From: Spirochaetales bacterium
Lineage (GTDB): Bacteria > Spirochaetota > Spirochaetia > SZUA-6
Direction: 5' to 3'
NCBI GenBank assembly: GCA_027021365.1
Contig: JALUUM010000001.1
Span: 124,001-188,000 of the forward strand
Length of the DNA: 64,000 nt
This document shows positions 7,615-15,923 of the stretch, one piece after another. The number at the start of each line of letters is the position of its first letter. Position 1 is the first letter of the stretch. The position numbers and the translations under genes are program-made. Below the pieces are notes generated by a model, which worked only from the letters and a program-made list of their open reading frames with translations, was not told the DNA's origin and did no database searches.

Positions 7615-9158
7615 TGCATATTCCTCCCTCTCCTTTCGCAATTTTCCAGTTTCTCTATGGCCAGCATGAGTGCTCTTGCTGTATGGAAGGGGTCTTTAAC
7701 GGGAAGCGCAACAAACTCGTCCACAGGTTCCCCCTCTCTGTTTCTTATCTGTATCCACTCCCCCACTGAGTCTTTGCTGTTGGGAAAAACCTTGAATGTA
7801 TATGCATGGAGCCTGATGAGCTGCATGAAAAGGTTTTCCTCTCCCGATAGCAGGTATGCACTGAGCAATGCATAAAGTGCCTCGGAATGTACCCACCATA
7901 ATTTCTTGTCCCAGTGCTCGAAAATCTTTTTTACGATCGAGTGCCTCATTTGATCCTTTTCCACTTCTCCCTTTGGTGCGCTTCCGCTGAAGTGCAGAAA
8001 CTGTGGAATACCTCCGTAGGGGGTATCCCAGCTCATATCGGAGATTCGCCTGGTAATCTCGATTCCTCTTCTCTTAAATTCGAGCGCAGCTTTGGTGTCC
8101 CCTGCATTTCCATCTTCCAACAATTCCGATAGTTCCATCAGGAACCATGCATGTTCAAGAGAATGTCCGGGGTTTATATAGCTCCCGATGAGTGTGTCGA
8201 GGCGCGGCTTCCCCTGAAGCGGAACCATTTCAAGAAGAAGATTCTCTTTTTCCATAAGAAAGCCCTCCAGGGAATCCTGTGCTGCTTTGCGGGCGGCAAG
8301 AATCAATCTCGATTCGATTTTGTCATTGAAGTGCCTTGCTGCACGTATCATCTGGCGAAGGCTTTCCAATAACAGCATGTAGATGCTGTGGCTCTTGTAA
8401 CCTGCAGGTACCCCGTATGGAGCCGATTTGAACCTGCCGCTTTCGGTTCTCTCCTCTATGTTTTCCAGGAGAACAGTAGCAAGGTCGAAGAAGCTCCTGT
8501 CCGATGCGGCCATGGAGTATTCGGCCAGCCCGTATAGAAGGAAGTGGTCGGCTTCTATTCCGAGGTGGTACTTGGAAAAGCCTCCGCCGGTGGCATTTTC
8601 GGTAGATTCCCCGGCTGTGTCACTTGCCCTGTCACTTGCCCTGTCATCGGCTGCGGCATTTTCCCGGGCTGCATCCGGAGCTGTGTCCCGGGCATCCTCG
8701 GTTTCATATTGATACTTGCCGCCCGGTTGCTCCTCCGGGATTATGGGAGTGCCCTTTTCATCCAACAGCCAGACACATGTCCCGTCCGATAGAATGGCGT
8801 GTTTGCAGAGAAATTCGGCCCCTCTCGCGGCATCTTGTTTAATGGTTTTCCATGTATCTGCATCGAAATACTTCTTATATTGCTGGTATTGCAGGAGCAG
8901 GTGCGAGAGGAGCCAGAGGAAACGCCCCTGCGACCAGACATACTTGTTTCTGGAGATAAGCCGGTCACCTCTGTTGTTGAAACAGGTAAAGAAACCGCCG
9001 TTTTCCCTGTCTATTCCGTTTTTCAGCCAAAAGGGGAGTATCTGACGGAAGAGATGCTTAGAATAGAACTCTTTGAGGGTGCCGAGTTCCTCGAAATAGG
9101 TGTACGACGGGTAGCTGTTCGAAGAGTAACTGTTTGCAGAATGATTATTTGAAGGCAC
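7611..9158 (-). CDS. N-acylglucosamine 2-epimerase-family protein with low-complexity insert
   Basis: A 515-residue protein of the AGE/renin-binding family, an (alpha/alpha)6 barrel that epimerises or isomerises N-acetylglucosamine, mannose, cellobiose or related sugars. Recognisable blocks are WSQGRFLWLLS, the histidine-containing GHSLEHAWFLMEL, and WWVHSEALYALL near the C-terminus. Members are usually about 390-420 residues. The excess here comes from a serine/tyrosine-rich N-terminus and an insert of about 45 residues rich in Asp, Ala and Ser (RASDRASD), encoded by 12-bp tandem repeats. The start is GTG behind AAAGGTGAG, overlapping the aminotransferase stop by 14 bases. The sugar substrate is unknown. 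Confidence 0.87.
   Translation of the reverse strand: MPSNNHSANSYSSNSYPSYTYFEELGTLKEFYSKHLFRQILPFWLKNGIDRENGGFFTCFNNRGDRLISRNKYVWSQGRFLWLLSHLLLQYQQYKKYFDADTWKTIKQDAARGAEFLCKHAILSDGTCVWLLDEKGTPIIPEEQPGGKYQYETEDARDTAPDAARENAAADDRASDRASDTAGESTENATGGGFSKYHLGIEADHFLLYGLAEYSMAASDRSFFDLATVLLENIEERTESGRFKSAPYGVPAGYKSHSIYMLLLESLRQMIRAARHFNDKIESRLILAARKAAQDSLEGFLMEKENLLLEMVPLQGKPRLDTLIGSYINPGHSLEHAWFLMELSELLEDGNAGDTKAALEFKRRGIEITRRISDMSWDTPYGGIPQFLHFSGSAPKGEVEKDQMRHSIVKKIFEHWDKKLWWVHSEALYALLSAYLLSGEENLFMQLIRLHAYTFKVFPNSKDSVGEWIQIRNREGEPVDEFVALPVKDPFHTARALMLAIEKLENCERRGRNMQ
8618..8646. repeat. 12-bp tandem repeat inside the epimerase gene
   Basis: TGTCACTTGCCC occurs at 8618 and 8630 and a partial TGTCA follows at 8642. 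The period is a multiple of three, so it adds repeated residues (DRAS/DTAS-like) in the acidic insert without breaking the frame. Confidence 0.9.
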
Positions 9159-10338
9159 GGCTCACCTTTCTGAAAGCTTCTATGTATTGTTCTACGAGAC
9201 TTCCGTCATCATTGGGGAAAGTGGGAAGAGCTATTATCCTGTTGTTTATTTCGCGGGTAACAGGAAGATCCTCCGGGTCACTTCCACGCTCAGTGAAGAA
9301 TGGCTGCTGGTGAAGGAGCGGATACCTGTCCCTCCTCACTCTAGCTCCCTCGGCCTTCAACATTTCTATAAGCCTTTCTATGGGAAGTCCCGTTTCCTCC
9401 TCCCTGTAAACTATGTCATTCTCGTAGTACACACGTTTCATGTATTCGGGAGTATGGTAGATGTCGAATCCCGGGAGTGAATCGAGAAAATCGAGGAGGA
9501 TACCGATGTTTCTGTTTCTCCTCTGGTTTCTCTCGTCGAGATGTCTAAGCTGCACTCTCGTTATTGCTGCATGCAGAGGGGACATTCTGTGTTTGAAACC
9601 GAAGGAGGTGTGCCTGTACCTGCTGTACCTCTCCGGAAGCTCAGCCGCTCTCCTGTAGTGGCCAAGGGTTACTGCCCTGTAGTAGTACTCTTCGTTGTTG
9701 GTAACAAGCATTCCGCCCTCACCCCCGGGAAGATTCTTGGATGCCTGAAAGCTGAAAACACCGATATCGCCAAGGGTTCCGGTCTTTTTCCCCCTGTATT
9801 CGGCACCGTGGGCATGGCAGGCATCCTCTATCACCTTTATTCCGTGTTCACGTGCTATTTCCGTTATCTCATCCATTTCACAAGGAAGCCCCCACAGATG
9901 AACCGGTATAACTGCCTTTGTTTTCGTAGTTATTCGCCTTTTGAAATCTTGAGGGTCCATGTTGAGACTATGGGGATCTACCTCGCAAAAAACTACCCTT
10001 GCTCCAAGGGTTGTGGCGGGCATCGCCGTTGCCCAGTAGGTGTAGGAGGGACAGATAACCTCGTCTCCTTCACCTATACCGATTGCGAACATTGCAGCAT
10101 ATAGGGCAGCAGTACCATTCACTTCGGCCAAGGCGAACTTCGCACCAAGATAAGTACCAAATTCAGCCTCGAGTTTTTTGGGTTCATCAGAAAGGGAGAT
10201 TTCATTTTTCCTGAGAAGTTCAAGAAGGGCCTCTTCCTCCTGTCGGCCGATTACCGGCCATTTAAGGGCGTCTTCCTGATCCATTGTAATTGCCTTGGGA
10301 CCACCTTCTATTGCCAGCCTGTCATCGTCGCTTTTCAT
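9145..10338 (-). CDS. DegT/DnrJ/EryC1/StrS-family PLP aminotransferase
   Basis: A 397-residue fold-type I PLP enzyme of the sugar aminotransferase family, which transfers an amino group to keto-sugars or keto-cyclitols. PLP contacts are visible: the GTAALYAA loop near residue 76, EDACHAHGAEY near 171, and the Schiff-base lysine K201 in SFQASKNLPGGEGG. The N-terminus LAIEGGPKAI resembles AHBA-synthase/StsC-like members rather than ArnB types. It is the first gene of the operon that continues through epimerase, RidA, HAD phosphatase and importer. In that setting it could deaminate an imported amino sugar or make an amino sugar; direction is not readable from sequence. Confidence 0.92.
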   Translation of the reverse strand: MKSDDDRLAIEGGPKAITMDQEDALKWPVIGRQEEEALLELLRKNEISLSDEPKKLEAEFGTYLGAKFALAEVNGTAALYAAMFAIGIGEGDEVICPSYTYWATAMPATTLGARVVFCEVDPHSLNMDPQDFKRRITTKTKAVIPVHLWGLPCEMDEITEIAREHGIKVIEDACHAHGAEYRGKKTGTLGDIGVFSFQASKNLPGGEGGMLVTNNEEYYYRAVTLGHYRRAAELPERYSRYRHTSFGFKHRMSPLHAAITRVQLRHLDERNQRRNRNIGILLDFLDSLPGFDIYHTPEYMKRVYYENDIVYREEETGLPIERLIEMLKAEGARVRRDRYPLLHQQPFFTERGSDPEDLPVTREINNRIIALPTFPNDDGSLVEQYIEAFRKVSRAFK

Positions 10339-10397
10339 CTTCGATATTGCTCCCTTAATATTGCTCCTTTAATTTTACTGTCTGTTGTTCCCTTTTG

Positions 10398-10410
10398 GTA
10401 CATGCTGTAC
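10398..10410. promoter_or_regulatory. GTACA-N3-TGTAC palindrome between divergent importer operons
   Basis: GTACATGCTGTAC is a perfect inverted repeat of the same form as the one at 6536. It lies 60 bases upstream of the aminotransferase start and upstream of the promoter of the second importer, so one regulator could control both directions. Confidence 0.5.
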
Positions 10411-10453
10411 ATTGCCACATTCTACTGGAAAATTTTTCTTTTTTTATTTTTTC

Positions 10454-10482
10454 TTGCATAATTTTATCATACATTGTAGAAT
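10454..10482 (+). promoter_or_regulatory. Sigma-70 promoter for importer system 2
   Basis: TTGCAT (10454-10459) and TAGAAT (10477-10482) are 17 bases apart in an AT-rich leader. The SD sequence AAGGAGG follows at 10511-10517, before the ATG at 10523. Confidence 0.65.
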
Positions 10483-10522
10483 ATTTACGAAAAAATATCA
10501 AACAAAAAAGAAGGAGGTTTTT

Positions 10523-11506
10523 ATGAGGAAGATATTTTTATTGTTTGCTCTTCTTCTTGTCCTGACTCCCCTTGCATTTTCCGCAGGTCAGGCGGAGTCG
10601 AAGGAACTTACCGTTTATACGCCGGCATCCAAGGAGATTGTCAATCTGGTGATTCCTGAGTTCGAAAAGAAGTACAACGTAACGGTGAATACCGTAGAGG
10701 CAGGCACCGGTCAACTTTTCAACAGGATAAAAGCTGAAGCTGCAAATCCCCAGGCTGATATAATGTTTACAGGCGGTATTGATTCCGGAGGAGCCTTCAG
10801 GGCTTACCTGGATGATTACGTCTCCAAAGAGGATCCGAACCTGATAATGTCTGCAAAGGAACATCCCTGGTACAATGCGGTCTTTCTCCACCCAATGGGA
10901 ATCATTTACAACAAGAATCTGGTAAAAGAGGGTGAGGTGAAGGGCTGGAAGGACCTTACAGACCCCAAATGGAAGGGGAAGGTGCTGATGCCGGATCCGA
11001 GGAAATCGGGTTCCGCCTTTGGCGAGCTGATTATCTTTCTCCATGTTTTCGGAAGGGAAGGACCTGCATGGGATTTCGTTAAGGCACTTCACAAGAATCT
11101 CGTTATCGTAAGCAGTTCGAGTCATACATACAAATTCGTTGCATCTGGTGAATATCCCTTTGGTTTTACACACGAGAGGAATGCATACAAGTATGCTGCA
11201 GCGGGGAAACCGGTCGGCTTTATCTATCCTGTAGAGGGTACTGCTGTAAGGCCGGATGGTATCTACCTGGTAAAGGGTGGTCCGAATCCAAAGCTTGCAA
11301 AGCAGTTCATCGATTTCGTTCTTTCCAAAGAGGTTATGGAACAGCTTCGTGACCTAGGATTCAGGGTAAACAGGAAGGATGTTGCTCCTCCTCCCGGTTA
11401 TCCTCCCATAAGCTCAATAAAGCAGGGACCCTACGATCCGGTATGGGCTGCTAAAAACAGAGAGATGATACTGAAAAAATGGACTGAAATAGAGGAAAGC
11501 GAATAG
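10523..11506 (+). CDS. AfuA/FbpA-like extracellular solute-binding protein, system 2
   Basis: A 327-residue periplasmic binding protein, paralogous to the one at 5507. The signal peptide MRKIFLLFALLLVLTPLAFS is followed by AGQAESKELTVYTPAS. The start at 10523 has a perfect AAGGAGG; the longer open frame upstream is untranslated leader. It shares with system 1 an NAY(R/K)Y segment and a C-terminal RKDVAPPPGYPP region, and again has no YY iron-ligand pair. It is therefore more likely an AfuA-type phosphorylated-sugar or phosphonate-type binder than a ferric binding protein. A strong hairpin follows the stop codon before the ATPase gene. Confidence 0.92.
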   Translation: MRKIFLLFALLLVLTPLAFSAGQAESKELTVYTPASKEIVNLVIPEFEKKYNVTVNTVEAGTGQLFNRIKAEAANPQADIMFTGGIDSGGAFRAYLDDYVSKEDPNLIMSAKEHPWYNAVFLHPMGIIYNKNLVKEGEVKGWKDLTDPKWKGKVLMPDPRKSGSAFGELIIFLHVFGREGPAWDFVKALHKNLVIVSSSSHTYKFVASGEYPFGFTHERNAYKYAAAGKPVGFIYPVEGTAVRPDGIYLVKGGPNPKLAKQFIDFVLSKEVMEQLRDLGFRVNRKDVAPPPGYPPISSIKQGPYDPVWAAKNREMILKKWTEIEESE

Positions 11507-11545
11507 ACTTAAAGTTACAAGGAGTTATAATAATCTTTAAAAAGG

Positions 11546-11579
11546 AATATGCCGGGACACTTTGATGTTCCGGCATATT
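11546..11579 (+). terminator. Strong hairpin between binding-protein and ATPase genes (system 2)
   Basis: AATATGCCGGGACA (11546-11559) pairs with TGTTCCGGCATATT (11566-11579), a 14-bp stem with one G-U pair and a 6-base loop. It has no long U-tract and lies inside the operon, so mRNA stabilisation or partial attenuation is most likely. Confidence 0.8.
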
Positions 11580-11600
11580 TATTGAAATCGGAGATTACAG

Positions 11601-12782
11601 ATGAGCGGAGTAGGAGTCAGAATAGAGAATCTCACCAAGAGGTTCGGCAGCGTCACCGCAGTGGATGACCTTTCTCTCGAGATAAAGCCGGGAGAACTTT
11701 TTACATTGCTCGGACCCTCAGGCTGTGGGAAAACCACATTGCTCAGAACCATTGCCGGTTTTTACTATCAGGATGCAGGTGCAATATATTTCAATGACAG
11801 GAGAATAGATGGTATTCCTCCGTATAGGAGGGACACGGGGATGGTCTTTCAGAGTTATGCGGTTTTTCCCTTTATGAATGTGTATGACAACATTGCATAC
11901 GGATTGAAGGCGAGGAGGGTAAATCGTGATGAAATAAGGAGACGTGTGCTGGATGCGATAGAACTGGTAAGGCTTACGGGAATGGAAAAGAGAAGGCCTG
12001 ACCAGCTTTCCGGCGGACAGCAGCAGAGGGTAGCTGTTGCCCGGGCCGTTGTGATAGAGCCGAGTGTACTCCTGATGGATGAGCCACTCTCCAATCTAGA
12101 TGCAAAACTAAGGGTAGGGATGCGCGTCGATATAAAGAGGCTTCAGAAGAAACTCGGTATTACAATGATCTATGTGACACATGACCAGGAGGAGGCTCTG
12201 GCAATATCCGACAGGATTGCCGTCATGTCGAAGGGTAAGATCGTCCAGATAGGAAGCCCATGGGAGATATACCACAATCCTGCCAATGCCTATGTTGCCG
12301 ATTTCATTGGTGTTACTAACTTTTTCAGATGTCCTGTAGAGAGAGTGGGAAAGGAAGGAACTACTATAGAATTCCAGGGCAAGAGGCTTACAGTTCCCGG
12401 CATTCTAGGGAGAGATGTTAACGAAGTTATGGCATCGATAAGACCGGAAGCTATGCAGATCATTTCTGTTGAAGGAGAATCAGTGGGATCTGACGGAATC
12501 ACAGGTATTTCAGAAACTTCCTCTGACGAGCGGGATAAGTCTTTGTTCAGTTTTTCAGCAGAGGTTTATGATTCGACGTACCTCGGTTCAGTTTTATCCA
12601 TTATCGCAAAGGTACCGGACGGAACGGAGATCCAGATATCAATTGCGAATCCCAGACGGGAGGGATTGATCGGTGAAGGTAAAAAGATTGAGATAGGCTT
12701 TTCACCGGGTGATCTGATTATTTTTCCTGTGGGTGAGGAGATCAATGGAATGCGCTTGAATAAGCAGCAAAGAGCTTTGTGA
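11601..12782 (+). CDS. ABC transporter ATP-binding protein (PotA/FbpC type), system 2
   Basis: A 393-residue ATPase closely similar to the system 1 enzyme: Walker [32 protein letters not shown] and YVTHDQEE. The C-terminal TOBE-like domain is longer than in system 1, with a Ser/Gly/Glu-rich insert near residues 290-315 ([18 protein letters not shown]). It drives uptake through the permease encoded directly downstream, whose upstream GTG overlaps this stop codon. The order SBP-hairpin-ATPase-permease is the same as in system 1. Confidence 0.94.
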   Translation: MSGVGVRIENLTKRFGSVTAVDDLSLEIKPGELFTLLGPSGCGKTTLLRTIAGFYYQDAGAIYFNDRRIDGIPPYRRDTGMVFQSYAVFPFMNVYDNIAYGLKARRVNRDEIRRRVLDAIELVRLTGMEKRRPDQLSGGQQQRVAVARAVVIEPSVLLMDEPLSNLDAKLRVGMRVDIKRLQKKLGITMIYVTHDQEEALAISDRIAVMSKGKIVQIGSPWEIYHNPANAYVADFIGVTNFFRCPVERVGKEGTTIEFQGKRLTVPGILGRDVNEVMASIRPEAMQIISVEGESVGSDGITGISETSSDERDKSLFSFSAEVYDSTYLGSVLSIIAKVPDGTEIQISIANPRREGLIGEGKKIEIGFSPGDLIIFPVGEEINGMRLNKQQRAL

Positions 12783-12790
12783 GGGTAGCA

Positions 12791-14473
12791 ATGGCTGATA
12801 CTGTTACTGCTATCGGAAGGGTAAACATCAAGAGAAGGCTTCTCGATCCCTGGAATTTGCCCATTGTTATATTTATCCTGAGTTTTCTTCTCTTCCTGAT
12901 CTATCCTATACTATCGGTTGTCAAGGCAAGCCTTATCGATGTATCGGGTAGCACGATTTCTTTTGCAAGCTATGTAAAGTTCTTTACCAAGGCCTACTAC
13001 TACAGGGCTCTTGTCAATACACTGCTCTTGGGGCTCTTCGGGACTATCGGAATAATGATAATCGATATTCCGCTTGCATACTTTTACACACGGTACAGGA
13101 TATACGGACAGGTAGCCGTTGGTACGGCACTGTGGATTCCATATCTCACTCCTGCATTCATAGGTGCCTATACCTGGTTGATACTCTTTGGGAAATTCGG
13201 TCTTGTTACCCTTCTATTCAAGAATATCGGGATAATGATACCAACCATTGGTGGCTTCGGTGGTGTGCTGATTGTGTTCATTCTCTCCTATTATCCCCTT
13301 GGTTTTATCCTTCTCACCGGTGCTTTCCAGACTATCGATCCCACCCTGGAGGAAGCCGCGCACAATCTCGGTGCTTCGGACATACGCCGTTTCTGGACCG
13401 TTACACTGCCAAGTGCCACACCTTCCATACTAAATGCGGCACTGATGGTGTTTATCCTTATAATCGATTCCTTCGGAATACCTGCCATCATAGGTGTGGG
13501 GACTCCAGTTCTGACGACGTTGGTCTATGGTGAGTTTACCTCCGAGCTTGGCGGGCCTCCTGTAATGGCAAGCACGGGAGCAACAATACTTCTCACCATC
13601 TCCATGACGATTCTGGTTATTCAAAGGGTCTACTTAAGAAAGCGAAGCTTCGTAACCAGTGGTACGAGGAAGCCCGTACCGGTAAATCCCCGGCCCCTGA
13701 AAAAGCTCTTCCTTAGCTTTATCTTCTTCATAGTCCTTATTGTTTCTCTGCTTCCAATCGTCACCATAGTGATCTCTTCCTTTACAAAGGCAGATGGCCC
13801 TGTACTTCAGTACGGTCACTTCACCCTGGATCACTACAGAGAAACCTTCTATGCAATAGTAAAGCCCCTTAAGAATTCCTACTTCCTTGCAACAACCTCG
13901 ATGATACTGGATCTGGTACTTGGTTCACTTCTCGGATACGTCATAGTGAGAAAGGGAAAGAGACTGGCCACATTTATCGATGCATTTTCTGCATTGCCCC
14001 TTGGAATACCAGGTGTTCTTCTCGGGATAGGTCTTATTCTCGCATTTTCACACAAACCTATGGTACTGATAGGAACGGGATGGATATTGATTGTTGCCTA
14101 CTTCGTAAGGAGGTTGCCACACCCCGTAAGAACCGTTTCTGCGATACTTTCACAGGTAAATCCTAACGTGGAAGAGGCCTCGGTGAACCTTGGCGTCCCG
14201 CCAATAAGGACGTTTTTCAGGGTTACAAGCAGGATGATAATGCCCGGCATAATATCCGGTGGTCTTCTTGCTTGGACGGCATCCGTTGCAGATTTGACTT
14301 GCACGATACTGATATTCTCTGCAAAGTGGAAGACACTTACAGTAGAGACTTTTGCCCAGATAAGGAGCGATCTCTACGGTCCTGCCTCTGTGGTAGGCAT
14401 CTTTCTGCTTCTCTCCGTTCTGATTCCTATCTTCATCGTAAACATCTTTACGAGGGTTAAAGAGAGCTCGTAG
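12791..14473 (+). CDS. AfuB/FbpB-like ABC transporter permease, system 2
   Basis: An inner-membrane permease of about 560 residues with two homologous six-helix halves. The EAA loops are EEAAHNLGASDIRRF in the first half and EEASVNLGVPPIRTF in the second. The ATG at 12791 is preferred because GAGG lies 6 bases upstream; a GTG at 12779 overlapping the ATPase stop is the alternative and adds four residues. It completes the second importer and ends facing decayed gene remnants on the opposite strand. Confidence 0.93.
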   Translation: MADTVTAIGRVNIKRRLLDPWNLPIVIFILSFLLFLIYPILSVVKASLIDVSGSTISFASYVKFFTKAYYYRALVNTLLLGLFGTIGIMIIDIPLAYFYTRYRIYGQVAVGTALWIPYLTPAFIGAYTWLILFGKFGLVTLLFKNIGIMIPTIGGFGGVLIVFILSYYPLGFILLTGAFQTIDPTLEEAAHNLGASDIRRFWTVTLPSATPSILNAALMVFILIIDSFGIPAIIGVGTPVLTTLVYGEFTSELGGPPVMASTGATILLTISMTILVIQRVYLRKRSFVTSGTRKPVPVNPRPLKKLFLSFIFFIVLIVSLLPIVTIVISSFTKADGPVLQYGHFTLDHYRETFYAIVKPLKNSYFLATTSMILDLVLGSLLGYVIVRKGKRLATFIDAFSALPLGIPGVLLGIGLILAFSHKPMVLIGTGWILIVAYFVRRLPHPVRTVSAILSQVNPNVEEASVNLGVPPIRTFFRVTSRMIMPGIISGGLLAWTASVADLTCTILIFSAKWKTLTVETFAQIRSDLYGPASVVGIFLLLSVLIPIFIVNIFTRVKESS

Positions 14474-14670
14474 TGCAGTAATATCCGGCAGGGAGAAAAG
14501 AGGTGATACGGGATGAACTCATTGGAGGCATGCATGGCACCTGCAGAATAGAAGTTTGCATGGGTGAGTTTCCAGGTACCATCTTGCCACCGGATCGCGG
14601 TTCCGAAAACAGAGGCGACGCCGAATTTTCCTCCTGCCTTTGGTTGTTTATCGTGTGGGTTGTCTGCCCC
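14474..14670 (-). pseudogene. Truncated gene remnant B, with SnoaL/NTF2-like sequence
   Basis: An open minus-strand frame with coding-like codons but no start codon follows directly, in the same frame, after the stop of remnant A. It reads PKAGGKFGVASVFG, then AIRWQDGTWKLTHANFYS. The basic-aromatic pattern of an aspartate-glycine turn followed by W-K-x-x-H is typical of the last strands of SnoaL/NTF2-like domains. The frame then runs into the end of the opposing permease gene. It looks like an N-terminally lost fragment; the family assignment is tentative. Confidence 0.45.
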
Positions 14671-14978
14671 TTAAAGTAATCCGTACTTTGCGATGTACTG
14701 AGATGAGAGCTTTCTGAAATTCTTAGCTGCACCATCCGGATAATTATCCTCCCCGTAGCTCCGTAGGCTTCGACGAGTCTGCGAATTACATAAGCCTCAT
14801 CGGTTACCCTTTCATCGGCTATTGCAAGTAACTTGTCGCCAAACTCCGCTATCCTGGAGACAGCCTTTTTAGCGGCGGTTCCGTTGAACTGAAAAATGCG
14901 GAATGTTTCATATTGTAGATTAGACGTATCGAGGAGGGTATATCTTGCTTTTTTTATAAGAAATATTTTGGCTGGAAG
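14671..14978 (-). pseudogene. Frameshifted gene remnant A downstream of the nucleoside permease
   Basis: Starting 6 bases after the permease stop, a minus-strand frame reads ARYTLLDTSNLQYETFRIF and on to VIRRLVEAYGAT without a start codon. It then needs a one-base shift in a C-run at about 14750-14755 to continue as GEDNYPDGAAKNFRKL and end ...YIAKYGLL-stop at 14671. Both parts show AGA/AGG-rich coding usage and a natural C-terminus, so this is a decayed gene (or a sequencing error in a truncated one). I do not recognise the family. Confidence 0.55.
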
Positions 14979-14984
14979 TTAGCC

Positions 14985-15923
14985 TTACTTCTCTTCTCTG
15001 GCATATGGTACCCCAAGTTCCCTGGGTGTGCCAATATGCTTTGCCCGTACGACAATCGTTGCTGCAATTACTACGAGAAGTGTTAATAGGTACGGCTGCA
15101 TGTTGAGCAGTGAGGACGGTATCGTGGTACCTGTCGCCTGCAACTGGAACTGTAGTGACTCTATACCGCCGAAAAGGTATGCGCCGATAACTGCATAGAG
15201 CGGATTCCACATTGCAAAAATTACAAGGGCTACGGCGATCCAGCCTCTTCCTGCAGTTATGGCATCGAGCCAGAAAGGAGCATATACCAGCGTGAGGTAT
15301 GCTCCTCCTGCACCTGCAAGGAGACCACCAAAAAAGGTCCAGAAGTAACGGGTTCCGTTGACATTAACACCCATGGCATCTGCTGCACGTGCATTTTCAC
15401 CCACAGATCTCAAGTGGACACCTGTCTTGGTTTTAAAGAGCAAGAACCACATGAAAATGACCAGCAAGTAGGAAAAGTAAACGAATACATCCTGCTTGAA
15501 AAGGATAGGCCCCAATACCGGTATTCTCGAAAGCCCCGGGATAGCAATGCCGTGAACGGGTACCGTAAATTTCTTGTTGATCCAGTCCTGACCGAAGAAG
15601 TTTGTTATTCCCAACCCGAAGATTGTCAGTGCCAGGCCGCTTACTATCTGATTTCCGCGAAGTGTTATCGATATGAAAGCATGAATAAGCGAGGCGGCAC
15701 CACCGGCAAGCATTCCTACCATAAAACCGATGTAAGGGCTTTGAGTCAAATTACCGGCAATAAAACCGAAGAGGGCACCTATTATCATCATGCCCTCTAT
15801 CCCAAGGTTCAGTACTCCGGAGCGTTCCGCAAAAATTTCCCCCAGCGTGGGAAAGAGGAGAATGGTTCCGGAGCGTACTGCGGCTTCTGATAGTGTTATG
15901 AAGATTGATGTCTGTTCCGTTAT
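14985..15923 (-). CDS. BMP-type nucleoside ABC transporter permease 2 (apparent AUA start)
   Basis: A 312-residue inner-membrane permease of the branched-chain/ribose superfamily, like YufQ/NupQ/TmpC-system permeases. The family signature RSGVLNLGIEGMMIIGA lies near residues 34-50. A long open frame upstream is the shadow of the other permease and is not part of the protein. In the true frame there is no ATG, GTG or TTG before the conserved EGMM. GGGAGGA is followed at normal distance by ATA (15921-15923), which overlaps the upstream stop as ATAA, just where ATGA would be expected. An AUA start is therefore most likely. Confidence 0.88.
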   Translation of the reverse strand: MTEQTSIFITLSEAAVRSGTILLFPTLGEIFAERSGVLNLGIEGMMIIGALFGFIAGNLTQSPYIGFMVGMLAGGAASLIHAFISITLRGNQIVSGLALTIFGLGITNFFGQDWINKKFTVPVHGIAIPGLSRIPVLGPILFKQDVFVYFSYLLVIFMWFLLFKTKTGVHLRSVGENARAADAMGVNVNGTRYFWTFFGGLLAGAGGAYLTLVYAPFWLDAITAGRGWIAVALVIFAMWNPLYAVIGAYLFGGIESLQFQLQATGTTIPSSLLNMQPYLLTLLVVIAATIVVRAKHIGTPRELGVPYAREEK

